Position numbers and translations under genes: made by a program | Notes under the pieces: generated by a model | What the model was told of the DNA's origin: nothing | What the model saw: only the letters and a program-made list of their open reading frames with translations | Databases searched by the model: none | Part shown: positions 51,955-61,142 of the stretch, piece by piece | Position numbering within the stretch: position 1 is the stretch's first letter | How the letters are laid out: the number at the start of each line of letters is the position of its first letter | NCBI GenBank assembly: GCA_031771865.1 | Contig: JASISA010000022.1 | Location: 1 to 64,000 of the forward strand | Length of the DNA: 64,000 nucleotides | Direction: 5' to 3' | Source of the DNA: Nothophaeocryptopus gaeumannii | Taxonomy: Eukaryota; Ascomycota; Dothideomycetes; Mycosphaerellales; Mycosphaerellaceae

Positions 51955-53910
51955 GTCTTCAGGCGCAGCAAGACGTGAGCTTGCCTATCTGGTGCTGCGG
52001 GTCCTGGACACGAGGGCTTCTATAGTGGCCACTGTTTGAGCTGTCTATAAGAGTACCACGATACATGTCGCAGCCATGAGTTCTCATCTCTCCACCTCTG
52101 CCTCCTTGCCACTCTAGCTCATCCCTAATCTGACTCTTGTACCTTGCATGATTCGGCCGCCGATTTTAGACTCATGCTGGCAAGGGCCTGCTATTCCACC
52201 TTAGGCTCGGGAGATTAAGTACCAGGGCCTTGACGACCAGCGTCGCCCGCTGATCGTCTGAACTCTCACAGGCCTGCCCAGCTGCAGACGCACGGATCCA
52301 GTTTGCAATTATCATGATCGCCTTCGCCCGTCTGAGCCGTCTCCTTCCCGTCCACTTCAAGCGCGACGTGGTGATCGATGAGCCGGACTGCCTTGCCATC
52401 GAGACTTCTGCTCGGTGCTCAGCATCATAATGCATCTATCACTTCTTCGCCGGATAGTCACTGTTGATAGACGCGACGCCCGGGCTTTGCTCCCCCTATG
52501 CAAGAACTTCCAAGAATAAAATGCTGCTTGTGGATCGACTCTTGAATATTCACCGACGATCAGCAGCCTCTTTGTGACTCGCAGCGAGATGAGCTCTTTC
52601 GTACAAGTGCTGTTGAACTCATCGCCGTTCTTACGCAATGCGACTCATGACTTGCAGCGAGGGTCTGTCAGCCGTCAAATCATCGCCTCCTTGCCCAGCG
52701 CGAGCGCGGCAAGGCTGATTCGTTTTGTTTACGGCAGGGTCGTAGGAGTTGGTGCGCGTATGAAACCACCGGCAGCCCCAACTAGGAGCCCTACGAACCT
52801 TAGGTTCTGGAGGTGTCTGCCGCACGTGTCGTGCGCGTCTGCACTGTCCAGAGGAAGAGCCGCGCCGAGATCTATTCTCCGAGCATGCACATTGAAGAAT
52901 GCCTGCGGACAGAAGTATAAACAATCTGTATTCCGTACTGCCATTGGCAACCATTGAACAGCAGGAAGACCTAACGAAGGATATGCATGTAGCACTCTAG
53001 CTGGTACCGATCCCTTTCAGCTTCAGCCGTTGCGTTGATCGGTTTTGAAACGCTTGCTACAACCTGCGAAACGAGCACACTTGATCCACGCGTTCATCAC
53101 AATGCTAAGTGCCTGACAAAGGACTACCTGGGAGGGTTTGTGCAGATCTCATAGGCATGCTGAGCGGTGCCATGTTGTGGGTATTTCTGTCGAGGCACCT
53201 CAAAAAATTGATGGCAGCGGGAAGTACATCTGTAAATGGATTGTCAGGCGTGAACTCGTCACCGTCCGATATGGATCTCGAAGATCATGAGGTTAAAATA
53301 CGCGAAACGGCAATCTCGATCTTTCCAAACGCTCTGGCCAACACGTTCGTGTTGCTAGCAACACTCATGCTTGCGAAACAGCGACAGGTGTTTAGTAAGC
53401 ATTACGAAGGACGGGGTGAGACAGATGTTGCCGACTTGTAGAACTTACAGCATCAATAACCAATGTCTCTTGTACCAGAACTGCTTCAGGCCATGTAGAG
53501 GACATCGAGGAGAACGACGAGCTAGAAGGTTCAAAGTTCCACAGAGATATCTACCTTCTCGCTATGCAGTCAGTCTTAGCATACTCTATATGATGATTTG
53601 CATACACGGCAGCTCGGAAAGCTATTTGTGAGCAAGGATGTGTAATTCGCATGGTTGCTGCCTGATAGCAGCACGCAGGTCAGCTGCAATTACCACCTCG
53701 AGTGAGGCCAAGAGTCTTCTTCTGGAGATTGGTATACCGTTGCATGTACACAGCGGCATCCTCATGGTGTGCAGCGTGGAGACTCAAGCTCATGCTCCTG
53801 GCTTGCGTGTGCGGTATTGCCCTTCCTTGAACAGAGAAGACATGTAGGCAAGCTGGTGGAGATTTCTTGGCACGTATACGACTGTGGCAGGGCTGTAGCC
53901 GCGGTGCTGA
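51955..53910. other. Gene-poor interval, possible gene remnant
   Basis: About 2 kb without a supported gene. A frame at 53161-53441 (no ATG at its upstream end; first ATG about 53158) encodes a short hydrophobic stretch (LSGAMLWVFLSRHLKKL) and FPNALANTFVLLATLML, which could be part of a membrane protein or a decayed gene. Neither strand gives a continuous model. Confidence 0.35.
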
Positions 53911-54654
53911 TCATTGGGGCTGTAGGGCGTACGAACGGACTGGGTACAGAGACTTTGGAAAGCCCTTCTGCAGCTCGGTTGCGACGAGTCGAAGACCAGC
54001 CTTTTCGAAGAGCTGCCTGAACTTCATGTCTGTCCTCGTAACACTGCTGTCGACTTCGTCGTAGACGTCTTCCCCCAAGTGGTGGTTGCTGAGGTTTTCC
54101 TTGACGACTATCCACCCACCTTCTGCTAGTGCACTTGGCAGCATTCTCAGATAGGCAACGAGCTGAGCGTCAGTGAGTTGCCCAACACACCATTGGTTCC
54201 AGATGACCTCGTACTTTGATTCTGGATACCACTGCTCCAGGCCCACATTGTAGATCTTCCCGACGCATGGGAGGCCTCTCACTTGATCGGTGAATGACAC
54301 AACCGGCTCAACAATGTCGACGATTTCGGCCACGTTTGCAAGGAAACCCTTGGTGATCCTGCCTATCCCGGCACCGCAGTCTGCGACCCTTCTGAGCTTG
54401 CCAGCATTTCTTTTGTACTTTAAGCGCAGCTTGGCGAGGAAGTTCGCGGAGCCCTGGAGGTCGACGCGGCTGACATTTTCGTATCCTCCAAGAACTCCGT
54501 CGACAGTGGCTGGCGTGCTTGACCAATATCTGATGGCGGCCGCATGATCAATGCGCGAGTCCGGCGCCTTGTCATCGTTGCCATTGACGTGATTTCGCGA
54601 GCTTGTGAAGGGCGGCGCGAGTGCTTCCTCTCCTTGCATCTCGTCCTCTGCCAT
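53911..54654 (-). CDS. tae1: Alpha-N-terminal protein methyltransferase
   Basis: Single exon, 247 residues, typical length. SAM-binding motif I reads VADCGAGIGRITKGFL; the downstream VVSFTDQ, QWCVGQLTDAQLVAYL and IVVKENLS blocks and TDMKFRQLFEKAGL are characteristic of the NTM1/Tae1 family. These enzymes methylate the exposed alpha-amino group of proteins starting (Met)-X-Pro-Lys/Arg, such as ribosomal proteins, in the cytosol or nucleus. The first about 25 residues are an unconserved acidic leader. Start ATG 54654. Divergent from the monooxygenase gene. Confidence 0.95.
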   Translation of the reverse strand: MAEDEMQGEEALAPPFTSSRNHVNGNDDKAPDSRIDHAAAIRYWSSTPATVDGVLGGYENVSRVDLQGSANFLAKLRLKYKRNAGKLRRVADCGAGIGRITKGFLANVAEIVDIVEPVVSFTDQVRGLPCVGKIYNVGLEQWYPESKYEVIWNQWCVGQLTDAQLVAYLRMLPSALAEGGWIVVKENLSNHHLGEDVYDEVDSSVTRTDMKFRQLFEKAGLRLVATELQKGFPKSLYPVRSYALQPQ

Positions 54655-55278
54655 GCTCGAACTTCTCTTGTGTCTGCAGTCTGGCCTCCTCTTATCGCAC
54701 CCTGCTCTAGCCTGCAGCCCTCAACCTCTGAGAGCAATGCGAGAGCAATGCGTAGTCACCGATGAAAGAGTCCGCAACTCACGACCAGAGGTTCATGTGC
54801 GGTGAGTAGTCAAACTATGACCCATGGAAGGAACGTGCATAGAGTGCCGAATGCCTTGGCGTATGTGGGGCAAGCGAGACCACCAAATGCTACTACCATT
54901 TGTGATTGACGAATATCATCTGCCTGCCTAATGCTCACCACACATTTAGCGTCAAAGGAATACGCATTTCTTCACGCGGCATCTGCTGCGCCAGGATTCT
55001 CTTTCCCTGCCGCATGAGCTCTATGATGAGGTGAAAGCTTCCATTGGCTGCTATTGCCCGCCCACGGAGCTCAGCATGCCAGAAGCCAGCAGGTCGGTAC
55101 TTCCCCTCCTCGGCTATCACTGATGGGATCCACGGCCAATGTAGCATATCGGGATCATCGAGCTCGAAGGTGGGTTGTAGATTACTTCTCGTCTCTCTTC
55201 TGGCCTTCACTGTACCGCTTAGTCGAACCTAGATCTTTGTTCACGGCATACCCAGCCTGCCAAATTTACTATCCCCGA
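54655..55278. other. Divergent intergenic region
   Basis: 624 bp lie between the methyltransferase and monooxygenase starts. A 91-codon minus-strand frame (54935-55210) has unbiased composition but no recognisable family. Confidence 0.45.
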
Positions 55279-57943
55279 ATGGCATTGAACATGGACAGCG
55301 GGCCTCGCACGCGCACGATGGAGGAGATGATGGATGATGATCCTACCTTAACCGTCAATGGTATAGCTGATGATCAAGCAAACGGAGACAAGCCCGATCC
55401 ACCCATGCGGTACGTTCACGCCTCGATGGGAGGTGCTGTAGTCGTCTGAAACAGTAACTCACTTTTCGTCTGTCGACACCTAGATACGGCGAACCGCTAC
55501 CCGAGACATGGATCCCACTTTACAAGAAGCCATTGCGAACTCCCACCCGCAAGCTACGTACGTGAAACCGGAACTCAGATAGCATGCAACATCACTTCAA
55601 ACATCTGCGGATATCTTACCCCTTGCGCAGGTATTGCTTGCATTGGCGCTGGTATCTCCGCCATGAATTTGGCTTACAAAATCTATCATGAATGGCAAGA
55701 CAAACTGGAGAGCTATGCTGAGCTCGTTATTTACGAAGCCAATGAAGACATGGGTGGAACCTGGGTAAGCGCAAAAAAACACAACTGGCTTTGATGTTTG
55801 CGATCTTGCTTAGACTCCTGACAATGTAACAGCTAGTGAATACCTACCCGGGCGTGGCCTGCGATGTTCCAGTATGCCCGTACTGCCCCACAAACAGACT
55901 TTTTTTGCTTACGGCGGAAGGCTCACATCTATACCTTCCCCTTTGAGCCCAATCCAGACTGGAGCGCCTTTTATGCTTCAGGCTCAGAGATCTTGCAGTA
56001 TTTCAAGGATGCAGTCGCAAAGTGGGACTTGGCTCGCGATGTCAGGTGTGGTCATCGCGTTTCTTCTGCCAGGTGGAGCGAAGATCAGGGCAAATGGTGT
56101 TTGAAGGTGCGTTCACGCCCAAATGTAGATGTTCTGCTGTATCTGAGGCAATCACTGACCCTTGCACCTAATGAATCTAGATGACCACGAAGGATGGGAG
56201 GGTAGATGACACAGCCGACATATTGGTATCTGCAACGGGATTTTTGTCCAAGTGGCGCTGGCCCAACATCCCTGGACTGCACGACTTCAAAGGAGAAATA
56301 ATGTGAGGCCAACGCGCTGATCTGTCGTACAGCGTGACTAACGTACAACTTATTCCCTCAGGCATTCCGCTTCATGGGACAACACGTTCAACCACAAGAA
56401 CAAACGAATAGCCGTGATCGGTAATGGAAGCTCGGCGATCCAAATCCTGCCGCAAATAGCAGACGGAGCAGCGCAGCTAATCAACTTCATTCGCAACCCT
56501 ACGTACATTACTCCTGGGCTTGGGAGTGGAATCATCGGAGGCCAAACGCAGTATCATTATACTGAAGAAGAGAAGAGGAAGTTTCGGGAGGATCCTCAAA
56601 CGCTGAAGGAGTACCGCAAGAGGATTCAAGCCGGCAATAACAGAGCATTTGACATGTTCGTGAAAGGATCGAAAGCTCAAGAAGCAGGCCGGATGGCAAC
56701 CGCGAACCAGATGAAAGAAAAGCTGGGTGGCGACGAGGAGCTTGCTGCGAAGCTCACGCCCAAGTACGAGATTGGATGCCGAAGGGCGACTCCAGGTTAG
56801 TGATTAGTCCATGAAAAGAGCTATGATGGGGAGCAGCCCGCTGATTTTAGTCTTGGTGTTAGGTCCGGGATATCTCGAGTCTTTCAAGCATGACCATGTT
56901 GTGTTGGAGACGGAGCCCATCGTGCGCATCGACGGAGATGGAGTATGGACGAACGGCAAGAAACACACTGTTGACGCCATCGTCTGTGCGACTGGCTTCG
57001 ACGTCTCACACCGGCCACCATTCCCGTTAATCGGCCATAACGACGTTAGTCTCGGTGACTACTGGGAGAAAGAGCCTATGTCCTACCTGTCGCTGTGCGC
57101 CTCTAACTTCCCAAACGTGAGTAGAGTTAGCAGCAGACTGTTGCGTTCTCGTTCTAAACTCACAATAGTTCTTCACATTCTCTGGGCCGAACGCCCCGGT
57201 TGGCCACGTAAGTACCTTAGTTGAACCTACGAAGGGCGTTGCTCCTACATGGCGTCTTACCAATGTCTCAGACTTGAATAAGTCTATCCTAACATTCATA
57301 TAGGGGTCCCTCATGGCAGGGCTGTCTTGGAGTGCAGACTACATGTGCCAATGGATTCAGAAGATTGCCGAAGAAGATATCAAGTACGTTGATGTGAAGC
57401 AAGATGTTTTGGACGAATTCAATGTCTACAGCGACGAGATCATGTGAGTGGTAGCCAGAGCGGGTCTTTCATATGATGCCGGGATGCTAACTCGCATCGT
57501 GCAAGGCAAACTTTAGCGTGGAGCGGCTCGTGCCAGAGTGTAAGATTCACGCGATTCGATCCCAGTACAAGCACCCCAAGCGTGCTATCGCTAACAACGT
57601 GAAGTGGTACAAAGGCCATCGAAAGGACGCACGCGTCACAGCAGTGTGGGCAGGTAGCATGCTGACCTACCACGACATGATCGGACACATCCGACCAGAA
57701 GATTTCCACAGTAGGTGAAGGCGTTCTTGTTTGTTTAGGACTTTCACTAATCCTTCCACCTATCCCGAATAGTTGTCTATGTAAGTGAGGACGCGATACT
57801 TGGTCCCGGAAGTATTACAACATCCATTGAATACACTAACGTCTGAATAGAGGTCTCGAAACCGGTTTCGATTTATGGGTAACGGACGTAGCTTGCGCGA
57901 GTATGATCCGGGCGCCGACCTAGCTTGGTATTTGGAGAGATAG
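55279..57943 (+). CDS. FAD-dependent Baeyer-Villiger-type monooxygenase, 14 exons
   Basis: Exons: 55279-55409, 55484-55557, 55631-55764, 55833-55871, 55921-56106, 56181-56302, 56362-56795, 56863-57116, 57169-57207, 57304-57443, 57506-57539, 57605-57710, 57773-57780, 57851-57943; 597 residues. FAD-binding GAGISA is followed by EANEDMGGTW, NTYPGVACDVPAH, the Baeyer-Villiger signature FKGEIMHSASWD (F-x-G-x3-H-x3-W), the NADPH-binding motif VIGNGSSAIQ, and the C-terminal RFRFMGNGRSLREYDPGADLAWYL. Such enzymes insert oxygen into ketones or oxidise heteroatoms using NADPH, often in secondary metabolism or steroid and ketone breakdown; substrate not predictable. Exon 13 is an 8-nt microexon. Every junction restores frame, so the gene appears intact. 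Initiation could also use the ATG at 55291. Confidence 0.93.
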
Positions 57944-58701
57944 AAGAGATAGAGACCTGTGGGATACAGCTGGGTCGTATTCGCCGTGCTGTGAGCTTCT
58001 CAAAATCAAGTTGGAAAATGATAAGAGCCTTTTATAAACCTTAGCCGCTTGCGAGGTAGTAGAACATCTGGCTTTCAGCCTTCCACAGTGCTTGCGGGCT
58101 TGGCGTCTATCACATGAAAGTCTCAGCAGACTTGGCATCACCATTGGGGCATCAGAGGACATTCCGACATATGGAAAACTTGCAACTCTGGCGGGTGCAG
58201 ATATCTCGTACAGTCCATAGAAATTTGCACTATGTTGTCTCTATGCGGCCTGCATTGCCCAAGGAACACAGTACTCGCTTCGCACGCAGCAGCGAAATGA
58301 GGTCCATATAGCATCACACTTGATCGAGAGTCGACAAAGCGTGTTCAGACTGCCGGTGCGTCAGCCGGACTCGCCCGACATGCCCCGAGCATTCTCGAGC
58401 TCGGAGCGATACGGAGGCTGCGGAGACCCCAGAGGAGGCTTTGTTGCCGTTTAGACCCGCTGAAACCTTAGGCGACACCAATCACAAGCTGGTTCATCAT
58501 GCCGAGGGGGGATCCCCGGAGAGGCATTATTTCATGTCTGCGAACTCATATAGCTCGCAAAGCCTCTCCGACAATCTAGTGTTTCAATGCTCTGACGACT
58601 TCCTAGCAGCTTCCTCTAAGCAAAACACGAGCAAACCACACCTAGGCAAGCGGCCGACAACACCCACTACTAATCTCCACTCAACCACTCACGAATTCGC
58701 C
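57944..58701. promoter_or_regulatory. Upstream region of PEP carboxykinase
   Basis: 758 bp between the monooxygenase stop and the PEPCK start, without a gene. It contains the CGG-N7-CGG site listed separately and a further CGG triplet at 58421-58423. Confidence 0.5.
58402..58414 (+). promoter_or_regulatory. CGG-N7-CGG zinc-cluster site, AcuK/AcuM type
   Basis: CGG at 58402-58404 and 58412-58414 are separated by exactly seven bases, 288 bp upstream of the PEPCK ATG. In Aspergillus the zinc-cluster factors AcuK and AcuM bind CCGN7CCG elements in gluconeogenic promoters including acuF (PEPCK). The match and spacing are seen in the sequence; conservation of the regulators in this organism is inferred. 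Confidence 0.55.
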
Positions 58702-60848
58702 ATGGCTACAGACAGGTACATCATGAGCTCGCGTTCACTGAGCTCAACATGCTGATAAAGACATTGGCAGAGTCAACAAGACTGCCCTCCACCCCGGAGG
58801 TGTTGCTCCCCAGCACGAGCACACGGAGCTGGAGGAAGAGTTGCACGAGCGAGCACACATCGACTATGATCGAGTAGCCATTGTGAGCCAACTTCCGCCC
58901 GGTGACACGCACACCCAAAGACAGCCCGCTAATGCTGTGCTCCAGATCGCCAACCCTTCCGTCGCTGCGCTGTACGAAGACGCGCTCGTCTACGAAACCG
59001 GTTCTGCAATAACCTCGACAGGAGCATTGTCCGCCTACTCTGGCGCCAAGACAGGGAGGTCGCCCTCCGACAAGCGTATTGTCAAAGAGGAGGGTTCTGA
59101 GAGCGATGTCTGGTGGGGGCCTGTGAACAAGCCCATGACCCCAGAGGTAAGTCGCCATCTCTGTCCGCGTCGGCTGCGCATTATCGATACCTCGCCTGCC
59201 TCGCCCGTCTCCTCGCCGTCTACTCGAGATGCGCTTCTTCATGCATACGCACACGCAGACGCGTTGCCGACGCAGCGGGGCAGGCCTAGGTTTGGCTCGG
59301 GAGCTGTTGCTGCAGACGTCATGCACCCCTCGCGCACGTTGTATAGCCGATCCGTTGTTGCGGCGCCCGCTAACCCGCAATCTCGGGCTTGGCCCGGTCT
59401 GTGCATGATCGCGCCCACCGCCCACCACCCCACCTCCTTCACTCTCACCTGGCTCCGGCCCTGCATTTGCTGACCTCATCCTTCTGAACGACTAGGTCTG
59501 GAGAATCAACCGAGAGCGTGCTGTCGACTACCTCAACACTCGCAACCGAATTTACGTCATTGATGGATACGCCGGCTGGGACGAGCGCTACCGCATCAAG
59601 GTGCGAGTGGTGTGCGCGCGAGCCTACCATGCTCTCTTCATGTACAACATGCTCATCCGGCCATCGAGAAAAGAGCTCGAACACTTCCATCCAGACTACA
59701 CAATCTACAACGCTGGTGCGTTTCCAGCCAACAGATACACCACCAGCATGACCTCCAACACCTCCGTTTCCATCAACTTCCAAGAAAAGGAAATGGTGAT
59801 CTTGGGAACCGAGTACGCTGGGGAGATGAAGAAGGGTATCTTCACGGTACTCTTCTACGAGATGCCAGTGAAACACAACGTCTTGACCCTACACTCATCG
59901 GCCAACGAAGGGAAGGATGGTGATGTGTCAGTCTTCTTTGGTCTTTCCGGAACCGGAAAAACTACCTTGTCAGCCGATCCTAAGCGGGCATTGATAGGAG
60001 ATGACGAGCACTGCTGGAGCGATCGTGGAGTCTTCAACATCGAAGGTGGCTGTTACGCGAAATGTATCGGCCTTTCTGGCGAGAAGGAGCCCGACATCTT
60101 CAACGCCATCAAGTTCGGCTCCATCCTGGAGAATGTCGTGTTCGATCCTGTGAGCCGTGTCGTTGATTACGATGACACTACGCTGACAGAAAACACCCGC
60201 TGCGCCTATCCAATCGAGTATATCGAGAACACCAAGATCCCCTGTCTCTCGACGAACCACCCCTCGAACATCATCCTACTTACTTGCGACGCCCGGGGTG
60301 TTCTGCCACCAATCTCGAAGCTTAATAGTGCACAAACCATGTTCCATTTCATCAGCGGGTACACTTCCAAGATGGCCGGGACGGAGCAGGGTGTTACTGA
60401 GCCACAAGCTACCTTCTCTTCGTGCTTCGCGCAGCCGTTCTTGGCCTTACACCCTATGCGCTACGCAAAGATGCTTGCAGATAAGATTCATGAGCACAAT
60501 GCCAACGCTTGGCTCCTCAACACTGGCTGGACCGGTGCTGGCGCTACCACGGGCGGTAAACGCTGCCCACTCAAATACACTCGAGCTATCCTGGACGCCA
60601 TTCACAGTGGAGAGCTCGCAAAGACAGAGTACGAGACGTACAAGGTCTTCAATCTGCAGGTGCCCAAGTCATGCACTGGTGTGCCAGACGAGCTGCTCAA
60701 CCCCGCCAAGAGCTGGACTGGGACTACCAGCCTGGACGAGGAAGTCAGCAAGCTTGGCGAGCTGTTCAACGAGAATTTCAAGAAGTACGCTGACGAGGCA
60801 ACACCAGAGGTTTTGGCAGCTGGACCAACGGTTCCAACATCATCGTAG
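58702..60848 (+). CDS. acuF: Phosphoenolpyruvate carboxykinase (ATP)
   Basis: Exons 58702-58715, 58771-59146 and 59496-60848 give 580 residues. The P-loop GLSGTGKTTLSADPKRALIGDDEHCW, TGALSAYSGAKTGRSPSDKRIV, and NTGWTGAGATTGGKRCPLKYTRA match ATP-dependent PEPCK. The cytosolic enzyme converts oxaloacetate to PEP with ATP, the committed step of gluconeogenesis on acetate, fatty acids or amino acids. Exon 1 is only 14 nt (MATD plus part of R). Intron 2 (59147-59495, 349 nt) is far longer than the other introns in this window. An AcuK/AcuM-type site lies upstream. Confidence 0.97.
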
Positions 60849-61142
60849 GTACATGAAGAAAGGTACTGAAAGCCTCACGGACTTTTTCCAGAATGCAAGT
60901 TTCCAACATAGCCGGTGGAATCATGAAGATTACCCCATAGGTAGATGCGAAGATTGTCATATGTATATATTCCCAAAGTTTTCAAGCCGCTGTGCCATGG
61001 TATGCTTCTGTGATACAAAGGGTCAAGAAAACTGAGTGGAGGCTCGAATGCAGCCCCATCAGTGTGTGAAATGGGCCAAGATCATCACGACCACTGTTTC
61101 ACTCGTACGCATGGGTGGAAAGATCCATAATCTACTACCTCT
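60849..61142. other. Convergent intergenic region
   Basis: 294 bp between the PEPCK stop and the PAN2 stop; no gene seen. Confidence 0.5.

Noticed and set aside
53109..53441. Hydrophobic ORF as a membrane protein gene.
   Set aside because: No ATG at its upstream end, no extension by splicing, and no recognisable family; kept only as a possible remnant.
54935..55210. 91-codon minus-strand frame between the methyltransferase and monooxygenase.
   Set aside because: Reasonable composition but no family signature, and it lies in a divergent promoter; not enough support for a gene.
55872..55920. Apparent frameshift in the monooxygenase after DVP.
   Set aside because: A 49-nt GTATGC...GGAAG intron rejoins CDVPA to HIYTF exactly, so the gene is intact.
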